A stretch of DNA of 64,000 bases from CALXOJ01 sp034120015. Lineage in GTDB: Bacteria > Spirochaetota > Spirochaetia > JAFGXN01. Shown here piece by piece: positions 27,124 to 35,440 of this stretch. Within the stretch, counting starts at the first letter, position 1; each line of letters starts with the position of its first letter. Under the pieces are notes generated by a model. That model saw nothing but the letters and a program-made list of their open reading frames with translations, made no database searches and was not told the origin of the DNA. Where the stretch lies: contig JAXEIF010000031.1 of the NCBI GenBank assembly GCA_034120015.1, positions 1 to 64,000 of the forward strand, in the 5' to 3' direction. A program made the position numbers and the translations under genes.

Positions 27124-27958
27124 AAATAACCCGTTCCCGGTTTGCGGCGTCTTTTCGGATACCGATTTGATTGTAACACAGCTCTTCCATTTTGGCACGA
27201 ATATTTTTCATCTGGTGAGGAGCCGCCTCGATAAAAAGGCGTCCGCCCCGTTTGAGCGATGAGGGAGCCTCTTCCAGCAGGCGGTAAATAATCGACAGTC
27301 CGTTGCGGCCGTCGGTGAGCGCGGTTTCCGGTTCGCGGAGATCCGGACGGAGCAAATGCATTTCTTCTTCGGAAATATACGGCGGATTGGCGGTAATGAT
27401 ATCGTAAGTCCCCGGCAGTTTTTTCAGCAGGTCGCGACGGTAGGTTTTTATTTCGAGATGATGTTTTCGGAAATTGCGGCGGGCAACTTTCAGTGCGGCG
27501 GCGCTGATGTCCGAAGCGGCAATATTCCACCGCGGTCGGGCGTTTTTCACGGAGGCGGCCACGCATCCCGACCCGGTACAGAGGTCGAGCAGACAAATCG
27601 GGTCGCCGGGAGCGGCGGCGCCGAGGGCGGCTTCGACCAGCGTTTCGGTGTCGGCGCGCGGAATCAGGACGGCCGGCGTCACTTCAAATTCGAGTTCGTA
27701 AAAGGAACGCGTTCCGATGATATAGGCAATCGGCTCTCCTGCCGCCCGCCGGCGGATATAGCGGCGAAACCGCCTGGCAACGGCGGGCGGTGCCGGATTG
27801 GCGTCTTCCAGAAAGAGTCGGGTTCGGTCGAGCCCCGATGCGTGTTCCAGCAGCAGCCGGGCGTCCCATTCGGGGGTATCAAACTGTTCGGGCGAGCGGG
27901 GCGGCGGAGTTTCTTTCAGCAGGCAGACTGCCTGTTCCCGCAATTCTCTATAAAGCAT
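27104..27958 (-). CDS. prmC: Release-factor glutamine methyltransferase
   Basis: This 284-aa protein contains a helical N-terminal domain, then the SAM-binding region LLDLCTGSGCVAASV and the catalytic NPPY in TANPPYISEEE. PrmC methylates the glutamine of the GGQ motif in release factors. Its substrate PrfA is encoded immediately upstream with an 11-base overlap, the usual bacterial pairing. The 20-base overlap with relA continues the operon. Confidence 0.94.
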   Translation of the reverse strand: MLYRELREQAVCLLKETPPPRSPEQFDTPEWDARLLLEHASGLDRTRLFLEDANPAPPAVARRFRRYIRRRAAGEPIAYIIGTRSFYELEFEVTPAVLIPRADTETLVEAALGAAAPGDPICLLDLCTGSGCVAASVKNARPRWNIAASDISAAALKVARRNFRKHHLEIKTYRRDLLKKLPGTYDIITANPPYISEEEMHLLRPDLREPETALTDGRNGLSIIYRLLEEAPSSLKRGGRLFIEAAPHQMKNIRAKMEELCYNQIGIRKDAANRERVIYGNIDQ

Positions 27959-29027
27959 CGCCGTTGGCCAGTGCTTCCTGATTAGCGCTGATTTTCAGCG
28001 CCTCAATCAGTTCTTCCAGTTTGCCCTCCATGACCTGATCCAGTTTGTAGAGGGTCAGGTTGATGCGGTGGTCGGTCAGCCGGTTTTGCGGGAAATTATA
28101 GGTTCGAATCCGTTCGGAGCGGTCGCCGCTGCCGACCTGACTTTTGCGGTCGGCAGCCCGCTCGGCGGCTTTGCGGCTTTCTTCCATTTCATAAAGACGT
28201 GAGCGCAGAACCTTAATGGCTTTTGCGCGGTTTTTAATCTGTGACTTTTCGTCCTGACAGGTGACCACCAACCCGGTCGGCAGGTGCGTGACGCGGACGG
28301 CCGAATCGGTGGTGTTGACGCTTTGTCCGCCAGGTCCCGAAGAACGGTAAACATCGATTTTCAGATCGTTTTCGTTGATTTCGATATCGGTTTCTTCCGC
28401 TTCGGGTAAAACGGCAACAGTCACCGCGGAGGTGTGAATCCGTCCGCCCGATTCTGTCGCGGGAATCCGCTGAACGCGGTGAACGCCGCTTTCGTAGCGC
28501 AGATCGCCGTAAACTTCGCGGCCGCTGATATTGAAAATAATTTCCTTAAAGCCGCCCAATTCGTTTTCGTTGGACGACATGATTTCGATTTTCCATTTAT
28601 GGGCATCCGCATAATAGGAGTACATCCGAAACAAATCGGCGGCAAAGAGGGCCGATTCGTCGCCTCCCGTTCCGGCACGGATTTCCATAATGATGTTTTT
28701 CGTATCGAGGGGATCTTTGGGAATCAGCAGTTTTTTCAGTTCTTCTTCAAGAACCTCTTTTTTCTTTTCCCAATCTTTTAAATCTTCTTTGGCCAGCTCC
28801 CGCATCTCTTCGTCGTTCTCGGTTGAAATCAGTTCTTTGCAGTCATCGATTTGATGCAGGGCCGCCTTATATTCGTCGAACTTCTGTTTGATATCGAAGA
28901 GGGCGGCGTGCTCGGTGGTCAGCTCCCGATAGCGGTTCCTGTCGGCAATGATTTCCGGGTCGGCAAGCTGTGCTTCCAGTTTTTCGAAATTTTCCGATAT
29001 TTTAGCAAGTTTATCAAACATTCCCAT
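27948..29027 (-). CDS. prfA: Peptide chain release factor 1
   Basis: This 359-aa protein has the stop-codon recognition segment IPATESGGRIHTSAVTVAV (PxT motif of RF1, UAA/UAG specific) and the peptidyl-tRNA hydrolysis motif SSGPGGQSVNTTDSAVR. Two ATGs are possible: 29027 (MGMFDKL) and 29021 (MFDKL, the more usual RF1 start). A TATAAT box ends five bases before the first, so a leaderless start at 29027 is favoured. It leads the five-gene transcript to the MBL hydrolase. Confidence 0.95.
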   Translation of the reverse strand: MGMFDKLAKISENFEKLEAQLADPEIIADRNRYRELTTEHAALFDIKQKFDEYKAALHQIDDCKELISTENDEEMRELAKEDLKDWEKKKEVLEEELKKLLIPKDPLDTKNIIMEIRAGTGGDESALFAADLFRMYSYYADAHKWKIEIMSSNENELGGFKEIIFNISGREVYGDLRYESGVHRVQRIPATESGGRIHTSAVTVAVLPEAEETDIEINENDLKIDVYRSSGPGGQSVNTTDSAVRVTHLPTGLVVTCQDEKSQIKNRAKAIKVLRSRLYEMEESRKAAERAADRKSQVGSGDRSERIRTYNFPQNRLTDHRINLTLYKLDQVMEGKLEELIEALKISANQEALANGDAL

Positions 29028-29032
29028 ACCTT

Positions 29033-29038
29033 ATTATA
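29033..29038 (-). promoter_or_regulatory. prfA -10 box TATAAT, predicted leaderless
   Basis: A perfect minus-strand TATAAT (29038-29033) is followed by five bases AAGGT and the ATG at 29027. The -35 element at 17-bp spacing, TTTGTT (29061-29056), is weak. Transcription should start at the ATG. Confidence 0.62.
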
Positions 29039-29161
29039 CAGATTTCTAAGCGAAAAACAAACAGATTCTTCCGTATTTTTAAGTAAAATCGGAAAAAACA
29101 GATTTTAATGGTAATCTATTTTCGGAAAAACGGTTTTTCGGGCGAATAATAACAAAAAAAG

Positions 29162-29190
29162 TTGCAAAAAAATCTTTCGGACGTTATTAT
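29162..29190 (+). promoter_or_regulatory. Sialidase gene promoter with a conventional leader
   Basis: TTGCAA (29162-29167), 17 bases, TATTAT (29185-29190). A leader of about 29 bases carries GAAGGA nine bases before the ATG at 29226. The rest of the 198-base divergent region toward prfA is AT-rich and shows no gene. Confidence 0.68.
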
Positions 29191-29225
29191 ACAGACAGAT
29201 TGTTTTATTCGAAGGATTTTAAATT

Positions 29226-30863
29226 ATGAAACGTATTTTTTTGATCTGTCTGACAGCAGTGCTTTTTATGGGAAATACTCCGTTTTTGACGGAATTTGAA
29301 ATGGCTTATTCGGGAGATTCGACCGGCTCCGATTCGTTCCGGATTCCGGCTTTGCTGACACTGCGTCATCCCGACGGATCTCTGACAAAAACGGTCATAG
29401 CCGTGCAGGATGTCCGTTTTACCGGATTTGTCGATTCTCCGGCGAATATCGATACGGGGATACGGATTTCCCGTGACGGCGGTATGACCTTTGATGATCA
29501 CCGGCTATTGAACCCTTTCACATTTGAAGACCTGCCCCACGGAAGAGGTTTGCTGTATTCGTCCGCTTCTTTTATCGACTGCTCGCTTTTTCAAAATTGG
29601 AGTACGGGACGCGTTTTTGTTACCGTCAATATGTTTCCCTGGGGAGGGGGGATTATGGGCGGTAACGTGAACGAAGGGACGCCGTTTACGGAAATAAACG
29701 GAGAACAGGTCATGCTTCTTTCCGCGACGGATGATTTTGACCGGGGAGCCCGTCCCGATTCTCGTGATCCACGGTCAAAATCGGCCAATGCCAGTGATGT
29801 CAATCATTTGGGAACTTATTATGTGAAGGGCGTTGCCGAATTTCCCGAATACGAAACGGATAAAAACGGATCGATCCTTTACGACGGAAACGGTTATGCG
29901 TTGCTGAAAAAACCGTGTCAGCGAAAAATTTTCAACGAGGCGGACGAATATACGGGGTATTTTTTGAACGAGCGGTTTGAGGTCTGCTACGATAACGGAA
30001 CGGACCGTGGTGTGATTCTCCAGGTACGGCAAATCGGCTCATCCCGGTCGGTTCCGATGAACATTGCCTATAAACGTTCCGTTTTTCAGATGTACAGGAC
30101 TTCGTATAATTATCTGATTTACAGCGACGATCAGGGAAAAACATGGTCCGATCCGATTAATCTGACAGGGATGACGGAACGACCCGCCCGTTATGTTACA
30201 TATCAGATTGCCAGTCCGGGGACCGGTCTGTATGTGGACAGAGGGCCTTACCGGGGGCGTGTAATGTTTACATATTATACAAACTGTTCTCCGGACGGCA
30301 AAGTCAAAGCGGAAATTCCGTGTGCGGTCTGGTCTGATGATAACGGTAAAACATGGGTCAGAGGGAATGTTCCGTCCGATCTCGGTGATACGGGAAAAAT
30401 GTCGGAATCGGTTTTGACGGTTATGCCAGACGGTAAGATTCGGATTTTTTCGAGAACATCATCGGGTCATGTCGGTACGTCACTGTCGGCAGACGGCGGC
30501 CGCACCTGGTTTCCCGCCCAAAAAATCGATCCGATTTTTAATTCCGGAGGATCCGGCTGTCAGATGACCGCATTCAATTATCCGGTAAAAGTCAAAGGAA
30601 ATGATGTTTTGATTTTGGCTTCTCCCCAGTCGCAGTCGGGACGGGAGAACGGAACGGTTTGGGTCGGTCTGATAAAAGATTCTTCAGGCGATAAAATTGA
30701 TTGGAACGGAACACAAATTCACTCCGGAGATTTCGCTTATTCTTCGGCCGCACCTGTTGCTGTTTATTCGGCAGACGGATTGCCGGCTGTCGCGCTTTAT
30801 TCGGAACGGGAGTCCGGCAGAATGCATTACGCTGTTTTTCCGTTTGAAAAACTGAAATACTGA
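29226..30863 (+). CDS. Secreted GH33-type sialidase (exo-alpha-sialidase)
   Basis: This 545-aa protein has a signal peptide (MKRIFLICLTAVLFMG) and then the sialidase FRIP motif at residues 38-41. Four Asp-box repeats (S-x-D-x-G-x-T-W/F) follow: SRDGGMTF, SDDQGKTW, SDDNGKTW and SADGGRTW. Late in the protein is the catalytic-region pattern VALYSERESG. GH33 enzymes release terminal sialic acids from host glycoproteins, glycolipids or mucins. No C-terminal anchor is seen, so it is probably periplasmic or secreted. A lipoprotein and a GH109-type enzyme lie just downstream on the same strand, consistent with stepwise trimming of mucin-type glycans. Confidence 0.9.
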   Translation: MKRIFLICLTAVLFMGNTPFLTEFEMAYSGDSTGSDSFRIPALLTLRHPDGSLTKTVIAVQDVRFTGFVDSPANIDTGIRISRDGGMTFDDHRLLNPFTFEDLPHGRGLLYSSASFIDCSLFQNWSTGRVFVTVNMFPWGGGIMGGNVNEGTPFTEINGEQVMLLSATDDFDRGARPDSRDPRSKSANASDVNHLGTYYVKGVAEFPEYETDKNGSILYDGNGYALLKKPCQRKIFNEADEYTGYFLNERFEVCYDNGTDRGVILQVRQIGSSRSVPMNIAYKRSVFQMYRTSYNYLIYSDDQGKTWSDPINLTGMTERPARYVTYQIASPGTGLYVDRGPYRGRVMFTYYTNCSPDGKVKAEIPCAVWSDDNGKTWVRGNVPSDLGDTGKMSESVLTVMPDGKIRIFSRTSSGHVGTSLSADGGRTWFPAQKIDPIFNSGGSGCQMTAFNYPVKVKGNDVLILASPQSQSGRENGTVWVGLIKDSSGDKIDWNGTQIHSGDFAYSSAAPVAVYSADGLPAVALYSERESGRMHYAVFPFEKLKY

Positions 30864-30927
30864 ACTGCTTATTTCGGACGGTCTGCGTTCGATAAGAGCG
30901 GTCCGGCCGAATGGTAAAACTGAGATT

Positions 30928-31794
30928 ATGAAGCGAATAATTTTTATTTTTACGATTTTGACGTTTTTCTCTTCGTGTGTGATTTGGAAACAGGCAGAAA
31001 AGGTCGAAAAGACAAATGTTTTCGGAAGAGTAACCGACTCGGCTTTGAAAATTAAATTCGACCCGCTTCGGGCTCCCGAATCATCCGGCGTCGAGAATAT
31101 TTTCGGTGACGAAGGGTTTTTTCTGACTCACGGAGACAGCTTCTGTCCTTCGTCGCTTTACGGACTTCAGGTGGAAAACGATAAGGTTGTCCGTTACGAA
31201 GAATACCGGCTCAAAGGCGCTCTTCAGTTTGACTGGGAAGATACGGCCTCTTCTTTCATCGACGGGGCGTCGACGCTGTATTTGGGTGATATCGGTGATA
31301 ACTTTCGTTTTCGGACATGGAAATCTGTTTATGTGATTACCCGTATCGGTGATGGCAAGGCGTATGTTGACCGGCGGATTCGTTTCCGATGCGTCAGAGA
31401 TCAAAAAACGGTCTATGCGGATACCGAAGCTCTCTTTTTTTACGGGGGTGATTTGTATATTCTGACGAAAAATTACGGACGGGCATTGTTTTTTCGAATT
31501 CCTCTGAATGAAGAAGACAGGGTTGATGCCGAATATTTCGGAATGGTTTCGATTCCCTCGCGGATAACTTCTGCTGCGGTTAATCGGGAACAGACGCTGC
31601 TGGCCGTGTTGTCTTTGGATTTTCTTTATTTGTACGACGTGTCGGACGGTTTGGATGAACCGGATTCGAGAGTTGTTCGTGTTTATTCGACGGACGGATG
31701 CCGACAGTGTGAAGGCGTCTGTTTTACGGAAGACGGTACTGTTGTTATTACCAATGAACAGGGTGATTTATATTTGCTGAAAACAGGATTGTAA
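30928..31794 (+). CDS. Lipoprotein with predicted beta-propeller fold
   Basis: This 288-aa protein has a lipoprotein signal with a lipobox ending in SSC (Cys17). The body shows repeated propeller-like strands: YLGDIGDNFRFRTW, YADTEALFFYGGDLYILTK, and a final EGVCFTEDGTVVITNEQGD. The GDIGDN and D-x-EAL patterns occur in uncharacterised secreted propeller proteins related to phytase-like esterases. It lies 64 bases after the sialidase gene and may share its promoter. Whether it binds glycans is unknown. It ends 11 bases from a convergent gene. Confidence 0.7.
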   Translation: MKRIIFIFTILTFFSSCVIWKQAEKVEKTNVFGRVTDSALKIKFDPLRAPESSGVENIFGDEGFFLTHGDSFCPSSLYGLQVENDKVVRYEEYRLKGALQFDWEDTASSFIDGASTLYLGDIGDNFRFRTWKSVYVITRIGDGKAYVDRRIRFRCVRDQKTVYADTEALFFYGGDLYILTKNYGRALFFRIPLNEEDRVDAEYFGMVSIPSRITSAAVNREQTLLAVLSLDFLYLYDVSDGLDEPDSRVVRVYSTDGCRQCEGVCFTEDGTVVITNEQGDLYLLKTGL

Positions 31795-31805
31795 AATCGT
31801 GCGGA

Positions 31806-32078
31806 TTACGGAGTTTCTTCCGTTTCCGCTGCTTTTAAACGGTTCAGTTCTTCAAGAAGACGGCTGTTCTCGAGTTTTAAAGTGTCATTTTCCCGTATTA
31901 AATTTTGTTTGACATCCTCCGGAGAGGAAAAGCGTCCCTGATTGACAATATCGTATTTTTCCAAAAAGAAAAACAGAACAATATAAGGAATAATAATCAA
32001 AACAGAGACAAGAATTCGTTTTACGATTTTTTTGTATTCGTCATTGTTTTTCAAATTTTCGATTGTGATTTTTGTCAT
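31806..32078 (-). CDS. Small membrane protein with C-terminal coiled coil
   Basis: I chose the second of two adjacent ATGs (32078, 90 aa), because AGGAG then sits six bases upstream; the first ATG would be only three bases away. One membrane segment (about residues 23-41: ILVSVLIIIPYIVLFFF) is followed by a leucine-rich coiled coil (NDTLKLENSRLLEELNRL). The layout resembles FtsB/FtsL-type division proteins, but the orientation and context do not prove that. It is a single-gene unit with its own promoter, convergent with the lipoprotein gene. Confidence 0.65.
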   Translation of the reverse strand: MTKITIENLKNNDEYKKIVKRILVSVLIIIPYIVLFFFLEKYDIVNQGRFSSPEDVKQNLIRENDTLKLENSRLLEELNRLKAAETEETP

Positions 32079-32096
32079 CATCAGCTCCTGTCTTTT

Positions 32097-32125
32097 AAGA
32101 TAGCCCATTTTCGCAAAAAAGTCAA
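32097..32125 (-). promoter_or_regulatory. Promoter of the small membrane protein gene
   Basis: Minus-strand TTGACT (32125-32120), 17 bases, TATCTT (32102-32097), followed by a short leader with AGGAG (32089-32085). Confidence 0.65.
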
Positions 32126-32157
32126 ATTACGGAGACAGTGATTGATTTTAAATTTTC

Positions 32158-32186
32158 TTGTCATTTCGACTGCGGAGTGATATAAT
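32158..32186 (+). promoter_or_regulatory. Promoter of the GH109-type gene
   Basis: TTGTCA (32158-32163), 17 bases and a perfect TATAAT (32181-32186). The leader of about 26 bases contains GAGGAG before the ATG at 32219. Confidence 0.78.
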
Positions 32187-32218
32187 TCCGGTGTTTGCAT
32201 TAACGAGGAGTAAATGTT

Positions 32219-33625
32219 ATGGCTGTAAAAAAATTACTGGCGGTTTTCGCGTGTCTGCTGACCGTATCCGGATACGGAATCAGCCCCGATTTCGATCTGA
32301 CACCGGAAATCGAAAACGGAGTGCTGGTTTATCCGGTGCCGCCGCGCGAACCGGGACAAAGGGATGTACTGGAGCTGCGGTGCGATCCGTTGGAAACGGT
32401 TCGTATAGCTGTTATCGGTTTGGGAATGAGGGGTAGTGCGATGACTTTAAGTTTTGCCCGGGTTCCCGATGCCGTGATTACCGTCGTTTGCGACAAGGAC
32501 GAAAAGGCGGTTCGCCGGACAGTCCGAGGTTTAAAAAGTCTGGGAAAACCCGAACCGGTTGCCTTTACGGGGGCTGACGACTGGAAAGGAATTTGCACCC
32601 GGAATGATGTCGATCTGGTTTGTGTTTTTACGCCGTGGGTTTTGCATACTCCCATTGCGGTAGAGGCGATGAAAAACGGAAAACATGTGGCTGTAGAGGT
32701 TCCCGCGGCGCTGACGCTCAGAGAATGTTGGGAGCTGGTAGACACCGCCGAAAAAACGCGCCGTCATTGTATGATGATGGAAAACTGCAATTACGATTTT
32801 TTTGAGCTTGCAACGCTGAATATGGCACAGCAGGGACTTTTCGGTGAAATTGTACATGCCGAGGGAGCTTATATTCACGATTTGCGAAGCATGCATTTTG
32901 CCGAAGAAGGCGAGGAAGGACATTATTCCGATATGTGGCGGTTAAAAGAGTCGGAAAAAAGGACAGGAAATCTTTATCCGACACACGGACTGGGGCCGAT
33001 TGCTCATATTATGAACATTCATCGCGGAGATAAAATCGATGTTCTGGTCTCGCTCTCGACAAAACAGTTCGGAATGACGGAGTATGCCAAACGGAAATTC
33101 GGAGAAGATTCGGATTATGCAAAGACCGATTATAAGTTGGGTGATATGAATACGACTGTCGTTCGTACCGAAAAAGGAAAAACCATGATGATACAGCACG
33201 ATGTGACAAGTCCCCGTCCTTACAGCCGGATACACCTTGTCAGCGGTACAAAGGGATTTGCCCAAAAGTATCCGCAGGAACAGATTGCTCTGGATCCTCA
33301 TGCTCATAGTCCGCTTTCAAGGACGGCTATGAATCGTCTGATAAAAAAATACGAACATCCGATTACGACCGAATACAAGAAAAAAGCAAAACTTGTCGGA
33401 GGACACGGCGGAATGGATTATATTCTGCATAGCCGGCTGATTTACTGTCTGAAAAACGGATTGCCTTTGGATCAGGATGTTTACGATGCGGCCGAATGGA
33501 GTGCTTTTTGCGAACTGACGGCAACCGCGGCGGCAGGGAACGGTGTATCCGTCCGGTTCCCCGATTTTACGAGAGGAGCCTGGGACCGTTTGCCCGGTGT
33601 TAAATATTATATGGCGGGAGAATAG
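32219..33625 (+). CDS. GH109-type NAD-dependent glycosidase (alpha-N-acetylgalactosaminidase-like)
   Basis: This 468-aa protein has an N-terminal export signal (MAVKKLLAVFACLLTVSGYG) and a Gfo/Idh/MocA Rossmann fold with GLGMRG at 67-72. It matches the GH109 subgroup rather than ordinary dehydrogenases: LYPTHGLGPIAHIMNIHRGD, GDMNTTVVRT, MIQHDVTSPRPYSRIHLVSG, VGGHGGMDYI and LPLDQDVYDAAEWSA. GH109 enzymes keep a bound NAD and cleave terminal alpha-GalNAc, as on blood-group A antigen and mucin. With the sialidase 1.4 kb upstream this suggests attack on host O-glycans. Substrate specificity is inferred from family. Confidence 0.85.
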   Translation: MAVKKLLAVFACLLTVSGYGISPDFDLTPEIENGVLVYPVPPREPGQRDVLELRCDPLETVRIAVIGLGMRGSAMTLSFARVPDAVITVVCDKDEKAVRRTVRGLKSLGKPEPVAFTGADDWKGICTRNDVDLVCVFTPWVLHTPIAVEAMKNGKHVAVEVPAALTLRECWELVDTAEKTRRHCMMMENCNYDFFELATLNMAQQGLFGEIVHAEGAYIHDLRSMHFAEEGEEGHYSDMWRLKESEKRTGNLYPTHGLGPIAHIMNIHRGDKIDVLVSLSTKQFGMTEYAKRKFGEDSDYAKTDYKLGDMNTTVVRTEKGKTMMIQHDVTSPRPYSRIHLVSGTKGFAQKYPQEQIALDPHAHSPLSRTAMNRLIKKYEHPITTEYKKKAKLVGGHGGMDYILHSRLIYCLKNGLPLDQDVYDAAEWSAFCELTATAAAGNGVSVRFPDFTRGAWDRLPGVKYYMAGE

Positions 33626-33776
33626 ACAATGGTGAAGTCGCTGCATCCGACAGGAAAATTATTTCCGTTGTCCGTATCAATGATCCGGGTATAGGCAACG
33701 GAAAAGTCGGAAAAATCACCGGGCAAATTCGGACCCGGTTTGATGCATATACATACACGGACGGGTACGGTAGAAA

Positions 33777-34922
33777 ATGAACACACAACTTATGACTTAT
33801 GCGGAAATCGATTTAAAGGCGTTGGCTCACAATTACCGTTTGCTGAGATCCCGCATTGCTCCGTCGGCACGAATGGCGGCTGTGATTAAAGCCGATGCCT
33901 ACGGTCACGGCGCCGTCGAAGCGGCACGGGTAGCGTTGGAAGAAGGGGCTTCTTATCTGGTTGTCGCCAGATTGAACGAAGCACTGGCATTACGTCAGGC
34001 AGGAATCAGTGCTCCGATTCTTCTTCTCGGCTCCGTGCTGTCCGAAAATGTACGGGAGGCTGCCGCTGCCGATATTACGCTTTCCGTAAACGGTATCGAG
34101 GATGCCCGGAGAATATCGGCCCGTTTAAACGGTTCTGTTGTCAAAATACACATAAAAGTCGATACGGGAATGGGACGGCTGGGACTGATGTTTAATGCGG
34201 TAAAAGCGGATGTTGACGAAGCCCTTCGGGTTGTTGCTGCGGTGTCGGCAATGCCCGGACTTGAAACGGAAGGTCTGTACACGCATTTTGCTTCTGCCGA
34301 TGCCGGTGAAAATGATCTGGATTCGTGCCGGATTCAGTTCGAGAACTTTTCCGGGCTGATTCGCCTCTTGGAAGAAAACAATCTTCGTCCGCCGATTTGT
34401 CATTGCGCCAACAGTGCCGCGACACTCCGTTTTCCCGAAATGCATTTGGATATGTGCCGGGTCGGTATTATCCAATACGGTTTGTGGCCGTCGGAAGACG
34501 TTAATCACGAAATCATCGATGTGAGGCCGGTTATGACACTTCGGACTCACATTATTCATCTGAAAGAAGTTCCTGCCGGTTATCCTGTCAGTTACGGATC
34601 AACATGGAAAAGTACCCGGCCGTCGGTGATTGCGACTGTTGCCATCGGGTATGCCGACGGTTACCACCGTTCCCTTTCCAATAAAGGCGAAATGCTGTAT
34701 CGGGGAAAAAGAGTTCCGATTGCCGGTCGTGTCTGTATGGATCTGACGATGCTGGATGTGACCGATGTTCCCGGAGCGTCCGTCGGTGATGAAGTGACGG
34801 TTTGGGGTTGTGAAGAAGTCTGTTGCCTTTCTGCCGATGAAGTGGCGTTGCGGGCGGGCACGATCGGGTACGAAATGACGGCCTGTCTGACGGCCCGCGT
34901 GCCGCGAATTTATAAGAGGTGA
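33777..34922 (+). CDS. alr: Alanine racemase
   Basis: This 381-aa PLP enzyme has the PLP lysine in AVIKADAYGHGA at about residue 39, the HFASAD region, and the catalytic tyrosine region near AIGYADGYHRSLSNKG. It interconverts L- and D-alanine for peptidoglycan. A second ATG six codons in (MTYAEIDLKAL) is also a credible start. The 151 bases between it and the GH109 gene hold no gene and no clear promoter that I can see. The next gene starts four bases after its stop. Confidence 0.94.
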   Translation: MNTQLMTYAEIDLKALAHNYRLLRSRIAPSARMAAVIKADAYGHGAVEAARVALEEGASYLVVARLNEALALRQAGISAPILLLGSVLSENVREAAAADITLSVNGIEDARRISARLNGSVVKIHIKVDTGMGRLGLMFNAVKADVDEALRVVAAVSAMPGLETEGLYTHFASADAGENDLDSCRIQFENFSGLIRLLEENNLRPPICHCANSAATLRFPEMHLDMCRVGIIQYGLWPSEDVNHEIIDVRPVMTLRTHIIHLKEVPAGYPVSYGSTWKSTRPSVIATVAIGYADGYHRSLSNKGEMLYRGKRVPIAGRVCMDLTMLDVTDVPGASVGDEVTVWGCEEVCCLSADEVALRAGTIGYEMTACLTARVPRIYKR

Positions 34923-34925
34923 ATT

Positions 34926-35396
34926 TTGAAAACGGGAGTTTTGTTTGTCTGTCTCGGTAATATTTGCCGTTCTCCGTTGGCTCATGCACTCTTTGAATGG
35001 GAGATTCAAAAGAGAGGACTTGTTGATTGTGTCGAAATCGACAGTTGCGGCTGTTCGGGTTGGCATAGCGGTGATCTTCCCGATCCCCGTATGCGTACGG
35101 AAGCGGCACGTCACGGTATTGACCTGACTCATCGTGCGCGTAAAATAACCGCTGCGGACGGAAAAAAATTCGATTACATTTTTGCGATGGATGAAGAAAT
35201 TTCGGATCGTCTTTATGACGAACTGGATGAAAAATACTGGCCGAAAATCAGATTTTTCCGCGAATGGGATATGGATACGACCGGAGGAAAGGATGTTCCC
35301 GATCCTTATTACGGTACGAAAAAAGATTTTGCGGCGGTTTACGACATCTGTGAACGGAACTGCCGGCTGATTGCCGATAAGCTGTTTCCGGTGTAA
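34926..35396 (+). CDS. Low-molecular-weight protein-tyrosine phosphatase
   Basis: This 156-aa protein starts at TTG 34926, with AGAGGTG overlapping the alr stop as its ribosome-binding site. The P-loop CLGNICRS (CX5RS) is at residues 9-16, and the general-acid region is DVPDPYYG near residue 125. These small cytoplasmic phosphatases dephosphorylate phosphotyrosine, often on polysaccharide-export kinases or arginine-phosphorylated proteins. No partner kinase is in the window. It is four bases downstream of alr, so the two are probably co-transcribed. Confidence 0.9.
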   Translation: MKTGVLFVCLGNICRSPLAHALFEWEIQKRGLVDCVEIDSCGCSGWHSGDLPDPRMRTEAARHGIDLTHRARKITAADGKKFDYIFAMDEEISDRLYDELDEKYWPKIRFFREWDMDTTGGKDVPDPYYGTKKDFAAVYDICERNCRLIADKLFPV

Positions 35397-35440
35397 CCCG
35401 GAACGCAGCTGTGTGTTTTAGCAAAAAAGGAGAATGTTTA

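Noticed and set aside
28101..28111. GGTTCGAATCC, a tRNA T-loop-like sequence
   Set aside because: It lies within the conserved coding region of prfA and no acceptor, D or anticodon arms can be drawn around it.
32219..33625. Gfo/Idh/MocA protein read as an ordinary sugar dehydrogenase
   Set aside because: Long GH109-specific stretches (YPTHGLGP, GGHGGMD, TSPRPYSRIH) and an export signal favour the glycosidase group.
33626..33776. Gap before alr examined for a promoter or small gene
   Set aside because: No convincing -35/-10 pair, ribosome-binding site or small open frame was found.
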